Below, piece by piece: positions 17,978 through 25,160 of a stretch of DNA of 64,000 nucleotides. The stretch is taken from the IMG/VR virus record IMGVR_UViG_3300032753_000007, positions 45,753 through 109,752 of that record. One strand, written 5' to 3'. The stretch's first letter is position 1. Each line of letters opens with the position of its first letter. A program made the translations under genes and the position numbers. This DNA comes from a virus. The notes under the pieces are model-generated. The model had not been told where the DNA came from, ran no database searches, and saw nothing but the letters and a program-made list of their open reading frames with translations.

Positions 17978-19390
17978 ATGTTAACAGTAAGAGCAGCAGA
18001 ACTCGGTACTGATATGGCATTTTCTCTTTCTACGTGTTGCGAAAATGATCATAATCAGAAACGAAGGACTTTATATTCCAAATCAGGCACACCTGTTAAT
18101 AATGCGTTATTAACATTAACCCCTATTGAAAACACTATTAATGCTAAGAGTATTTCAGATGATTCTATTGCTACTAAAAGTAGTTATGGTAATCATGCGG
18201 ATATTCAAAATCAAACTGCTATTAAAGCTTCGCATACTATTGCTAATATACTCAACACAGCTCAAAATACAATTAATCCTATTTGTAGAGAGCTACGTGA
18301 AGCTATTACAAAAGCAAAAGAATTAGCAGCAGCTAGACGCGTTAACATTATAGGCAATATTATTCAAGTTGATGTACCTGCTATTTTTACTAATAGCACA
18401 TTAACTGATATGACTGAACAATATCTAAATGCTTCTATAGATAGGTTTATTAAAATAACTGAATTATCAGTTATTTTAAATAATAACTTTAGTGATGAAG
18501 AATGTAGAATTCTTATTCAAACAAACTCATCAGGTTTAGATCAAGCGGTTGATGCGTTTTTATCAACTGATGATTTTAACATTAGAACAATGATTAATAA
18601 TACTAACTTTTACGTTGATGAGTGTGCTGTTAATAAAGCAGTAAGTATCTTTTTATTCTGTATGGGAATAGTTAATCATCGTATTGAAAAAGCAGCAATG
18701 ATTACTGATGATACGGTCTGTAATAATATGTTAAAATTACTCATGGCTACTACAGGCGCTATTATTGCAAGAGAAAGACGTAAATCTATATTAGCGTCTA
18801 AATCAGGAAAACTATTATGCGTAGATCCTAATCGTGGTACTTATGAACCTGAAGGCAGCATTGCTGTTTATGGTGATGCTTATCGTAAATGGTTAAAAGA
18901 AAAGGGTGGGTCACCTGAAGCCTTATTAGGGTTTGCATCTTCATTTTCACGTAGACAAGATATGGATTATACTAGAGAAAATGATTTATTAGAAAACCCT
19001 GAAAAGTATGTAATACGCTATAAAGAAAAGCTATCTGAATTAGCTAATATAGCAACAATGGATGATTATGCTATTGTTAAAGATACAACACGTACTTATA
19101 TTTCACGTTACATTAGAGAAAATAATAAAGATACTGCAGTTGTACAACGACTACAGAATAACTTATCATTAGCTTATGAGCATGAGTATTATGGCGAAAA
19201 GAATTTATCTGCTTATATCATTAAAATGGTTTGTCGTACTTTTACAGAAGGCACTACCATTAAAGAGTTCTTATTGACTATGGATAATATCCTATTGCAC
19301 GATCCTGAAACAGATATTCCTACTGCACGTAACTTAGCAGTTATTCAAGTAGTGGGTAAATGGATTGCCAGTCAATTAGTGGTCGCATAA
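17978..19390 (+). CDS. phiKZ-like virion protein of the polymerase operon (470 aa)
   Basis: 470 residues, mainly helical and Asn/Ile-rich, starting 3 nt after the preceding gene. There is no recognisable catalytic motif. The order beta / this gene / 241-aa gene / prohead protease resembles the gp178-gp177-gp176-gp175 order in phiKZ, so I infer a gp177-like virion protein. The following gene starts immediately after its stop codon, consistent with one operon. The assignment rests on synteny from memory. Confidence 0.65.
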   Translation: MLTVRAAELGTDMAFSLSTCCENDHNQKRRTLYSKSGTPVNNALLTLTPIENTINAKSISDDSIATKSSYGNHADIQNQTAIKASHTIANILNTAQNTINPICRELREAITKAKELAAARRVNIIGNIIQVDVPAIFTNSTLTDMTEQYLNASIDRFIKITELSVILNNNFSDEECRILIQTNSSGLDQAVDAFLSTDDFNIRTMINNTNFYVDECAVNKAVSIFLFCMGIVNHRIEKAAMITDDTVCNNMLKLLMATTGAIIARERRKSILASKSGKLLCVDPNRGTYEPEGSIAVYGDAYRKWLKEKGGSPEALLGFASSFSRRQDMDYTRENDLLENPEKYVIRYKEKLSELANIATMDDYAIVKDTTRTYISRYIRENNKDTAVVQRLQNNLSLAYEHEYYGEKNLSAYIIKMVCRTFTEGTTIKEFLLTMDNILLHDPETDIPTARNLAVIQVVGKWIASQLVVA

Positions 19391-20116
19391 ATGGATGTAT
19401 CGCATTTAGTACGTAATGCTGAAGCAGTACATAGTGCATTACAAGAAACCGATAAAACACTCATTGCATTAGAACCTTGTAAAATTTACTTTCCTGAAGC
19501 GTATATGGGTGGCGAATTAGGGTATATGGGCGATGTAATTAGGGTATGTGCTATTTATGGTATTGTCGTTAAAGAAAAGTTTTTAGGTGTTAGTAGAGCC
19601 TGTGCTTTAATGGAAACAGCACCGAGTGTTATTGATATTGTTGTTATTGGTGCTATGCGATATTATGAGTTTACTTATAAAGAAGGTGATGAAGTCATTG
19701 GGAATTTAGACTTAGTTAGGCTATCTACTTTAGTATATCGCATTTATAATGAGTTTATTACTAATGGTAAAGTGCCATGGTACTTTGATTATAATGATTT
19801 AGCCTTTATATTTGACACTGCATTATTACATGGTGGTGCTGATTTAAGAACTAACTCTACATTACTAGAAATGATAGCAGCTGTTATGGCTAGACAAACA
19901 GAAAATAAGTTTTTATATAGCAGACATGATCCTAGACTACAGCGTAAAAATTACAGTAAAAAAGTAATTAGTTATGTTGGTATGAAGTCAGTTATATATC
20001 AAGCAACGAATACATCAGCACGATTAAGTGGCAACTACTTTAATGAAGGCGTAACATCAGCACTCATTGCAACGTCAACTACCAATGAAAATATTGAAGA
20101 TTTAATTAGAGGATAA
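19391..20116 (+). CDS. phiKZ-like structural protein, last gene of the polymerase operon (241 aa)
   Basis: 241 residues, beginning one base after the previous stop, with no separate leader. It has no signal peptide or membrane segment and no motif I recognise. It is the last gene before the terminator at 20131-20167. By gene order it occupies the gp176-like position just before the prohead protease region, so a virion role is plausible. Confidence 0.65.
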   Translation: MDVSHLVRNAEAVHSALQETDKTLIALEPCKIYFPEAYMGGELGYMGDVIRVCAIYGIVVKEKFLGVSRACALMETAPSVIDIVVIGAMRYYEFTYKEGDEVIGNLDLVRLSTLVYRIYNEFITNGKVPWYFDYNDLAFIFDTALLHGGADLRTNSTLLEMIAAVMARQTENKFLYSRHDPRLQRKNYSKKVISYVGMKSVIYQATNTSARLSGNYFNEGVTSALIATSTTNENIEDLIRG

Positions 20117-20130
20117 ATAAAGATTAATGC

Positions 20131-20167
20131 TACAGCCACTACACTAATGTAGTGGCTGTATTTTTTT
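20131..20167 (+). terminator. Rho-independent terminator of the RNA polymerase operon
   Basis: Perfect 13-bp stem (20131-20143 with 20148-20160), loop CTAA, followed by seven T residues. Confidence 0.9.
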
Positions 20168-20174
20168 GTATTCT

Positions 20175-20209
20175 AAATAATTACAAAGCTATATTATTGT
20201 TATGCAGTA
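20175..20209 (+). promoter_or_regulatory. Putative early promoter, 35-nt repeat family copy 1
   Basis: This segment is 32/35 identical to 22734-22768 and shares the upstream ATAATT and downstream ATATTATT...TATGC elements, in the same spacing, with 40880-40908. It ends 35 nt before the start of the 288-aa gene and follows a terminator directly. Conservation of sequence, spacing and position before non-structural genes points to a phage promoter. Confidence 0.65.
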
Positions 20210-20244
20210 CACTTAATTTAAACTCAAAATAGAGGAATACAAAA

Positions 20245-21111
20245 ATGAAAACTAATAAAACCAATGCTAAAAGAACTTCAATCTTAGAAATATTAAGCCC
20301 TGACTCATTAAACATTGGTGCTTATGCTCGTCAATGGCAACAAGATTGTAAGGAGACATATATTAAACAATATGGCGAAGAAAACATAGACAGCTGGTAT
20401 AATCGGCTGAATAAGGTTTCTAAGCTAAGAAAGGAGCTAATAGCAACGGTAGATTTATTAGGACCTGAAAAGTTAAAAGATCAATTACTTATCATAAAGA
20501 ATCTATTGGAACTAAAGCCAGTAGATTTAAAACAAGTCATACTTCTTGAGCTTTCTGTAACGTTCATGATTGATACTATACTAGGTAATCCAGTTGAATT
20601 TATAACAAAGGAGTTTTCAGGCACACCTGCTGAAATTACAAATAAACTAAAAGCACTAAGAATGGGTAAGATTTCTACCCATAATTACAACATACTCTCA
20701 CTGCTATTTAAGTGTGAGTTTACTGAACGAGATGCTTATATTAAATCACTTATTCTTTTAATAGAGCTACAGTATAAATATGTTATAAAACTAATGGTTG
20801 TTAACATACATGACCAAAGTTATTATAAAGAAACCATTGGTATGTGTACGTGGGTACCAACCACTACACAAGGCGTTACCATATTGGTTAATAGAATTGA
20901 AGCTAGTAACCAATTTAAAGAAATAAATGAGAGCTTTGATAAAATTATGGAAACACAATTACCAGAAACAAATGCTGGCTATGCCGATCCAGTAACTAAT
21001 GAAGTAATAGAAGTGCCTTTGACAGATGATGAGGAAACAGAATTAGTTCCAACACAAGAAGAAAAAACTGAAGTACTACAAGCGTTTGTTAAAATGCTAG
21101 GAGTAAACTAA
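20245..21111 (+). CDS. Unknown protein, probably early or head-related (288 aa)
   Basis: 288 residues, ATG preceded by AGAGGA. Predominantly helical, with an acidic C-terminal region (LTDDEETELVPTQEEKTEV). It has its own promoter-like repeat (20175-20209). An acidic helical protein just ahead of the prohead protease could be a scaffold or core protein, but nothing in the sequence proves this. Its stop overlaps the start of a 24-residue membrane peptide in the TAATG arrangement. Confidence 0.7.
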   Translation: MKTNKTNAKRTSILEILSPDSLNIGAYARQWQQDCKETYIKQYGEENIDSWYNRLNKVSKLRKELIATVDLLGPEKLKDQLLIIKNLLELKPVDLKQVILLELSVTFMIDTILGNPVEFITKEFSGTPAEITNKLKALRMGKISTHNYNILSLLFKCEFTERDAYIKSLILLIELQYKYVIKLMVVNIHDQSYYKETIGMCTWVPTTTQGVTILVNRIEASNQFKEINESFDKIMETQLPETNAGYADPVTNEVIEVPLTDDEETELVPTQEEKTEVLQAFVKMLGVN

Positions 21112-21185
21112 TGGCATATATTCTATTATTAATAATCTTAGGATTTGTTGTTGCAGACATGTGCAAAGACATATCTAGAAAGTAA
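21111..21185 (+). CDS. 24-residue single-span membrane peptide
   Basis: ATG overlaps the preceding stop (TAATG), and an AGGAG ribosome site at 21099-21103 sits 7 nt upstream inside the previous gene. The peptide is MAYILLLIILGFVVADMCKD plus four further residues, a single hydrophobic helix with a polar C-terminus. Optimal ribosome site and coupling argue that it is translated. Possible roles are membrane regulator or lysis-related; unknown. Confidence 0.55.
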   Translation: MAYILLLIILGFVVADMCKDISRK

Positions 21186-21199
21186 TCGTTGGTGTAATA

Positions 21200-21231
21200 G
21201 TGTATACGTGCCTTATAAGGCACGTATACAC
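21200..21231. terminator. 32-nt perfect palindrome
   Basis: GTGTATACGTGCCTTA at 21200-21215 followed by its exact complement. It separates the 24-aa peptide gene from the prohead protease. There is no T-tract, so either weak termination or mRNA end protection is possible. Confidence 0.6.
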
Positions 21232-21269
21232 GTATCATATAGAGATGACTATTTTTTTTGGAGAAATAT

Positions 21270-22034
21270 ATGGCAGACGCAATTAATGCAATTAAATATT
21301 CGGCTGTTGCTTTTAATAGTGGCAAGCCATTAGAATTAAAGTATGATGATAAAGGTTATTGTAAAGTCATATTAGGTGGATTTGATATCTATAATAGGCA
21401 TGGTGACTTATACCCAATGGTGCCTAAAGTAGCCGCTCTATTTGCACCAGGTGGTACTGTAAGAAGGCGTTTAGATGAAGGCACTATGAGAGGCGAATAT
21501 AAGCATCCTGAATTAGTGGGTTTAACTAAAGCACAAATATTAAGACGATTAGAAATGATAGATGAATTACTAATATCTCATCACATTAGAGATATTGAGC
21601 TAATAGAAAAGAATGATGATAAAGGTAAAAAAATGGTATTAGCAGTAGGGAGTATTAAACCTACTGGCCCTTATGCAGATCCATTAGAAAAAGAATTATC
21701 AAATAGTGAAGAAAACGTAGCATTTAGTGTAAGGTGTTTATTTGATATTGGTCCAGGTATTCCTAGAAACGTTAGACCAGTATCGCATATCTTTACCTAT
21801 GATCATGTTTATGAAGGTGGTATTTTTCTTGCTAATAAGTTTTCATCAGTAGGTTTAGAAGATATTACAAGAGAACCTATTTATTTAACAGAAGATGATT
21901 TTGATGATGCTATTGAATTAAGTAGTGTAAATGGCATTGGATTAGAATCAGAAAAAACATACTTAACAATGATTAAAACAGATTTAGGTTGGAAAAAGAT
22001 ACAAGTAATGAGAACGAGCTCAATAGATTGGTAA
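21270..22034 (+). CDS. Prohead protease (phiKZ gp175-like, T4 gp21 family)
   Basis: 254 residues. The ATG at 21270 is chosen because GGAG at 21260-21263 precedes it by 6 nt; an in-frame TTG at 21258 is not needed. The sequence shows the herpes/phage prohead serine protease signatures: GEYKHPEL with catalytic His79, and NVAFSVRCLFDI with nucleophile Ser153, with conserved IKPTGPYAD between. In phiKZ-like phages this enzyme cleaves N-terminal propieces of capsid and inner head proteins during maturation. It lies downstream of the virion polymerase operon as in phiKZ, but behind its own leader, and is followed by a hairpin terminator. Confidence 0.9.
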   Translation: MADAINAIKYSAVAFNSGKPLELKYDDKGYCKVILGGFDIYNRHGDLYPMVPKVAALFAPGGTVRRRLDEGTMRGEYKHPELVGLTKAQILRRLEMIDELLISHHIRDIELIEKNDDKGKKMVLAVGSIKPTGPYADPLEKELSNSEENVAFSVRCLFDIGPGIPRNVRPVSHIFTYDHVYEGGIFLANKFSSVGLEDITREPIYLTEDDFDDAIELSSVNGIGLESEKTYLTMIKTDLGWKKIQVMRTSSIDW

Positions 22035-22045
22035 ATAGATAATCT

Positions 22046-22075
22046 ATTACTGGATAGCATTAGCTATCCAGTAAT
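22046..22075. terminator. Terminator after prohead protease
   Basis: Perfect 13-bp stem (22046-22058 with 22063-22075), loop ATTA, followed by AT-rich sequence. Confidence 0.75.
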
Positions 22076-22092
22076 AATATTTACCGTATTTC

Positions 22093-22186
22093 ATAAATTC
22101 AAATAATTTTCATATATATATAGTTAATATGAATAAAGACAATTCCGTCTTTTCAAACGCTGCGATGAGCAGCAAGGAAAAATATT
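22093..22186 (+). promoter_or_regulatory. Conserved promoter/leader with two hairpins, copy A
   Basis: This 94-nt region is strongly similar to 45962-46057, including ATAAATTCAAA, CATATATATATA, ATATGAATAAAGACAATTCC and GCTGC-loop-GCAGC in the same order and spacing. Hairpin 1 pairs AAAGAC (22135-22140) with GTCTTT (22147-22152) around AATTCC. Hairpin 2 pairs GCTGC (22159-22163) with GCAGC (22169-22173) around GATGA. An AAGGA ribosome site directly follows hairpin 2. The TATA-rich part plus ATATG is likely the promoter; the hairpins are likely in the 5' UTR. Confidence 0.65.
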
Positions 22187-22558
22187 ATGTTTGTTTTAAA
22201 ATCAGTACAACCGTTCTCTAATATAGATAACGGAAAAGTAAACTTGACAATAACAATAACGCTAAACGGAGGTGTGGTTACAGCAAAAAGAGTAGAGTGC
22301 AGATATCTGCACGGGGTGTCCACTAACAAGCTTGTAGTAGAGAAAGAAATCACCATTGTAGAAATGGAAGCTCTGCTTCAGTTCTACAACATTATGGACT
22401 ATCTAACTCATCTCACTGATGAGTTAGTAAGAATTGAAGAAATGCCTAATAACCACTTACATATAAGGGACTTAGAAGAGAAAATTAAGGAAATGGAAAA
22501 AACCAGTTCCTTACTAAGGAAGGCATTTCCAGATAGGATAAAAGACTTTATCTGGTAA
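22187..22558 (+). CDS. Small unknown protein under duplicated leader (123 aa)
   Basis: 123 residues with an N-terminal beta-like part and a charged coiled-coil-like C-terminal half (LEEKIKEMEKTSSLLRKAF). ATG lies 8 nt after AAGGA at the end of the conserved leader. Codon usage is richer in C and G than neighbouring structural genes, suggesting strong expression. No family recognised. It shares leader, size class and a similar C-terminal helical style with the gene at 46058 but not clear sequence identity. Confidence 0.7.
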   Translation: MFVLKSVQPFSNIDNGKVNLTITITLNGGVVTAKRVECRYLHGVSTNKLVVEKEITIVEMEALLQFYNIMDYLTHLTDELVRIEEMPNNHLHIRDLEEKIKEMEKTSSLLRKAFPDRIKDFIW

Positions 22559-22566
22559 GACTTCAG

Positions 22567-22610
22567 CTACCGCAGAGAGATTAATCTCTCTGCGGTAGTA
22601 TTTTTTTTTT
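22567..22610 (+). terminator. Strong terminator
   Basis: 32-nt perfect palindrome (22567-22598, arms CTACCGCAGAGAGATT and complement) followed after two bases by ten T residues. Confidence 0.92.
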
Positions 22611-22628
22611 CTATTCATTTTTATATTG

Positions 22629-22643
22629 ATATTATTACTATGC
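22629..22643 (+). promoter_or_regulatory. Promoter-like core ATATTATTACTATGC
   Basis: Exact copy of the 15-mer at 40894-40908. It lies behind a strong terminator and ahead of an 11-codon reading frame. The upstream ATAATT element seen in other copies is missing here. Confidence 0.5.
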
Positions 22644-22690
22644 TAATTAAATATAGTTAGCTTTAACTTAATGCTTAATGAGAATTTAAA

Positions 22691-22726
22691 ATGGAAAAAG
22701 CACCATTCATGCCACCTACTAAGTAA
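22691..22726 (+). CDS. 11-residue leader peptide or gene remnant
   Basis: ATG to TAA encodes MEKAPFMPPTK. It follows the promoter-like core at 22629 and a leader resembling that at 51051-51083 (shared TTTAAC and TTAATGAGRATTTAAA). Next comes another promoter copy at 22734. It may be a leader peptide or the rest of a deleted gene. Confidence 0.25.
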   Translation: MEKAPFMPPTK

Positions 22727-22733
22727 ATTATGT

Positions 22734-22768
22734 AAATAATTACAAAGCTATATCATTACTATGCAGTA
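22734..22768 (+). promoter_or_regulatory. Putative early promoter, 35-nt repeat family copy 2
   Basis: 32/35 identical to 20175-20209, with AAATAATTACAAAGCTATAT then the ATTACTATGCAGTA end. It ends 33 nt before the start codon at 22802. Confidence 0.65.
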
Positions 22769-22801
22769 CAATCAACTCAATTAATCTAAAGGAAAAATAA
22801 A

Positions 22802-23161
22802 ATGAACAACATTGTAACTTTTGCAAAAAACACAACTACAGTTAAACATGCTGATCCTTTTGTTGGTACGTTGCCAGCAAATGAAACTAGAGAATCTATT
22901 CTTGAAAAAGCAGCGGTTGTGGATGAATGGCGTGAGAATGTAATGAGTCATGTAGCTAATGAGGTAACCGCTCATTTCAGTACAATGGATCATAGTTTGA
23001 ATCCAACTATATCAGTTGATGGCTTGTCACTAGGTGGGAAAACTACATTAGCTGTGCATTGTAACAAAACAGACGGGTTATTTACAGTAACTGAATTTGA
23101 CCACGGTGACTTAATGAAAGAGGCTTTACAAAAAAGCAAAGAATTGTTTGGACCGTTTTAA
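22802..23161 (+). CDS. Small unknown protein, probably early (119 aa)
   Basis: 119 residues, start preceded by AAAGGAA. Mixed alpha/beta composition with no signal peptide or membrane segment. It is the first full gene behind promoter copy 2 and starts the run of small accessory genes that includes the macrodomain. No family recognised; an early host-takeover role is only inferred from the promoter and position. Confidence 0.65.
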   Translation: MNNIVTFAKNTTTVKHADPFVGTLPANETRESILEKAAVVDEWRENVMSHVANEVTAHFSTMDHSLNPTISVDGLSLGGKTTLAVHCNKTDGLFTVTEFDHGDLMKEALQKSKELFGPF

Positions 23162-23201
23162 AAAATACAGTTAACCATCACATCTCTTACCAGGAATAAA
23201 T

Positions 23202-23264
23202 ATGAAAGTCAAACAATATATAGAAAAATTTGCTAAAGAAACACCGGTAACACGAAGATGCTAA
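23202..23264 (+). CDS. 20-residue reading frame with good ribosome site
   Basis: MKVKQYIEKFAKETPVTRRC, with AGGA 6 nt before ATG and a CTCTTACCA element at 23184-23192 just upstream. It may be a micro-protein or the 5' stub of a deleted gene. It ends before the hairpin at 23299. Confidence 0.3.
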   Translation: MKVKQYIEKFAKETPVTRRC

Positions 23265-23298
23265 CAACAATAACACTATTGTAGAATAAACAACAATA

Positions 23299-23330
23299 AT
23301 ATCACACTACCATTGTTGGTAGTGTGATAT
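23299..23330. terminator. Terminator hairpin
   Basis: Perfect 14-bp stem (23299-23312 with 23317-23330), loop TTGT. Short T-poor tail. Confidence 0.7.
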
Positions 23331-23363
23331 ATTCTTACTCATTAATAAATAAGGAAAATAGTG

Positions 23364-23550
23364 ATGACACTGAATAAATTAACACTGCCCGCATTCTACA
23401 GTGCTTGAAGATGTATTGCTTGTATTTCAACTCAATGACAAACAGTTAAATAATTTAACGAGCTTATTTAGTTTATATTTAAAAGATGATGTAAAATGCA
23501 TTGAATTACGCACACTTGTTAATGGAGTAAATGAATATTATGATATTTGA
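23364..23550 (+). pseudogene. Frameshifted small gene or +1 programmed frameshift
   Basis: An ATG at 23364 with AAGGAAAA upstream encodes 14 codons and then stops. A +1 shift at the CCC at 23388-23390 joins it to a frame open from 23383 to 23550, giving a coherent protein of about 62 residues (MTLNKLTLPHSTVLEDVLLV at the start, then VFQLNDKQLNNLTSLF). The second frame could alternatively start at GTG 23401. The end overlaps the macrodomain gene. A one-base C insertion in a former CC, or a genuine +1 slippage on CCC, would both explain it. Confidence 0.45.
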
Positions 23551-23986
23551 AACAACCGGCAATATATTTGACTCTACAGCGGATTGGTTAGTAAATCCAG
23601 TTAACTGCGCTGGTGCGATGGGTAAAGGACTAGCGTTTAAGTTTAGAGAACGATATCCTTCTATGTATGCCTACTACAAAGATGAATGTCTTAAGAGAAA
23701 TATAAAAGTAGGTAAAGTAAACTTCTGGAACAACAAGTCATTTGTTGTACCTGGCATTATTTTGTTTCCTACTAAACAACACTGGGCTAATCCATCTAAA
23801 CTTGAATGGATTGATAGTGGGTTAGAATATCTAAATGAATCTATTTTAGGAGGTTTTGCTGAAAACGAATCTATAGCGGTGCCTGCTATTGGGTGTGGTT
23901 ATGGTGGGCTGGATATAGCAGATGTAAAACCATTAATTTACAAATGGCTAGATCCAGTCCCAAATCCAGTATACTTGTATCTGTAG
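23531..23986 (+). CDS. DarG-type macrodomain protein (ADP-ribose binding/hydrolase)
   Basis: 151 residues comprising one macrodomain. Signatures are TTGNIFDSTADWLVNPVNC near 9-27, GAMGKGLAFKFRERYP near 29-44, FPTKQHWANPSKLEWIDSGL near 80-100 and AIGCGYGGLDIADVKPLI near 120-138. The GNIF...NPVN..G.MGKGLA...F and KxHW...S...I..GL pattern is that of the DarG antitoxin macrodomain, which removes ADP-ribose from thymidine in DNA. No DarT toxin gene is adjacent, and the protein has only the macrodomain. It may protect phage DNA from host DarT-type defence. ATG at 23531 has GGAG only 3 nt away; ATG at 23540 is an alternative. Confidence 0.9.
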   Translation: MNIMIFETTGNIFDSTADWLVNPVNCAGAMGKGLAFKFRERYPSMYAYYKDECLKRNIKVGKVNFWNNKSFVVPGIILFPTKQHWANPSKLEWIDSGLEYLNESILGGFAENESIAVPAIGCGYGGLDIADVKPLIYKWLDPVPNPVYLYL

Positions 23987-24001
23987 AAAGAGGCTAAAAC
24001 A

Positions 24002-24292
24002 ATGATGGAAATAATGCATTTGGTACATCGCCTGCATAAACTCGATCTCGCTGCATTTTATAACCCAGACGATCAAGATATGATTAATCTTATTAAAGAA
24101 AGAAATAAAGAACAAATTTTCAACTATCTAATTGAAAAGAACCACTGTAGAATCGCCCCCCATAATGCCAATACTAATGTACTTACCCATGCTTTTACTG
24201 AAGAAGATCTTAAAGCTTTAGTAAGCGATTGTATTTTCATTGGAGAACAGATTGAGTCTAGTAAAAATGCATCTCTACTGCTAGATAAATAA
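24002..24292 (+). CDS. Small unknown protein (96 aa)
   Basis: 96 residues, start preceded by AAGAGG. Helical and charged, with DPDDQDMINLIKERNKEQ-like composition and a LTHAFTEEDLKAL helix. It follows the macrodomain gene by 15 nt and probably shares its transcript. No family recognised. Confidence 0.65.
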   Translation: MMEIMHLVHRLHKLDLAAFYNPDDQDMINLIKERNKEQIFNYLIEKNHCRIAPHNANTNVLTHAFTEEDLKALVSDCIFIGEQIESSKNASLLLDK

Positions 24293-24315
24293 CAATTCTT
24301 AACCTCTTACCATAT

Positions 24316-24360
24316 AGCACTAACGTTTGATTAATCAAATGTTAGTGCTTTTTATTTTTT
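24316..24360 (+). terminator. Terminator abutting the next start codon
   Basis: 17-bp stem with one G-U pair (24316-24332 with 24333-24349) followed by a T-rich tract that runs directly into the ATG at 24361. Confidence 0.85.
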
Positions 24361-25074
24361 ATGAAAATTACATTAATTACCCTATTTGTTTTATTAATGA
24401 TTAGTCCATTAGATGGATTAGCTAAAACTTATAAAAAAAGCTTAACAACAAAACGAGTAGATACTCGACCTAACGAATACAATAAAGACATATGGACATA
24501 TACTGCTGAAGTAGATATGTATTCGTATGCATCTTTTTTAAATATGACATTAGACTATTCTGATAGTAATGGGTGGGATATACAGCTAGCAAATTACAAT
24601 GACCAAATATACGGTAAAAATGCTAAAGACTATACAGGCACTGAGTATCTTAATATATCTAAGTCGTTTTATTTAAATAAGCATTATAGCTTTTTATTAG
24701 GATCACAAATAGGCACTACGTTATTTACTACACTAAAGCCTATGTATTTGTTTGAGTATGGTTTATTTACTATTCAGCCAAATAAGTACTTTAATATTCA
24801 ACTAGGTTCTTATTTTGCAAATAGTAGCTTAACAACAACTACAGATGTTATTGGCTATATAACTGGCTTTACTGTTAATAACTATAATGGGTCTTTAATT
24901 TTACAAGGTGATTATTATAGTGGTGAAAACAATGTATCCAGTGCTGTTATAAATTTGCTATATAGCGCTAATAATACAACACAGCCTTACATAGGTGTAG
25001 AGATACCTGAAACAAGTTCAGGTAATGATTTTTATGGTATTGTTGGTTTAAATTATACATTCAATAATCATTAG
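24361..25074 (+). CDS. Secreted protein, probable outer-membrane beta-barrel
   Basis: 237 residues. It begins with a classic signal peptide (MKITLITLFVLLMISPLDGLA, cleavage likely before KT). The mature part alternates short aromatic/polar beta strands with Asn/Gly/Ser turns (for example YLNISKSFYLNKHYSFLLGS and GLFTIQPNKYFNIQLGSYF) and ends GIVGLNYTFNNH, with an aromatic near the C-terminus as in outer-membrane barrels. The start codon has no ribosome site and follows a terminator T-tract without any gap. A phage-encoded envelope protein could alter the host surface, for instance to exclude other phages; this is inference. Confidence 0.65.
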   Translation: MKITLITLFVLLMISPLDGLAKTYKKSLTTKRVDTRPNEYNKDIWTYTAEVDMYSYASFLNMTLDYSDSNGWDIQLANYNDQIYGKNAKDYTGTEYLNISKSFYLNKHYSFLLGSQIGTTLFTTLKPMYLFEYGLFTIQPNKYFNIQLGSYFANSSLTTTTDVIGYITGFTVNNYNGSLILQGDYYSGENNVSSAVINLLYSANNTTQPYIGVEIPETSSGNDFYGIVGLNYTFNNH

Positions 25075-25109
25075 GAAACTTTATAGATACATCAGACCAT
25101 GTAGTTTAC

Positions 25110-25130
25110 TATAAGTTATATTGTGAGTAA
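25110..25130 (+). promoter_or_regulatory. Weak promoter-like repeat
   Basis: ATAAGTTATATTGTGAGTAA resembles the distal part of the putative early promoter at 47592-47626 (shared GTGAGTAA) and lies 31 nt before the 68-aa gene. Weak match. Confidence 0.3.
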
Positions 25131-25160
25131 TTATAATTTTAACTTATAGAGAATATAAAC

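Noticed and set aside
18126-18326. Overlapping plus-strand frame inside the 470-aa gene
   Set aside because: Leu/Lys-rich out-of-frame translation of AT-rich codons; no ribosome site.
21089-21325. Minus-strand frame across the 32-nt palindrome ahead of the protease
   Set aside because: Overlaps a coupled micro-gene, the palindrome and the protease start; composition is explained by reverse reading.
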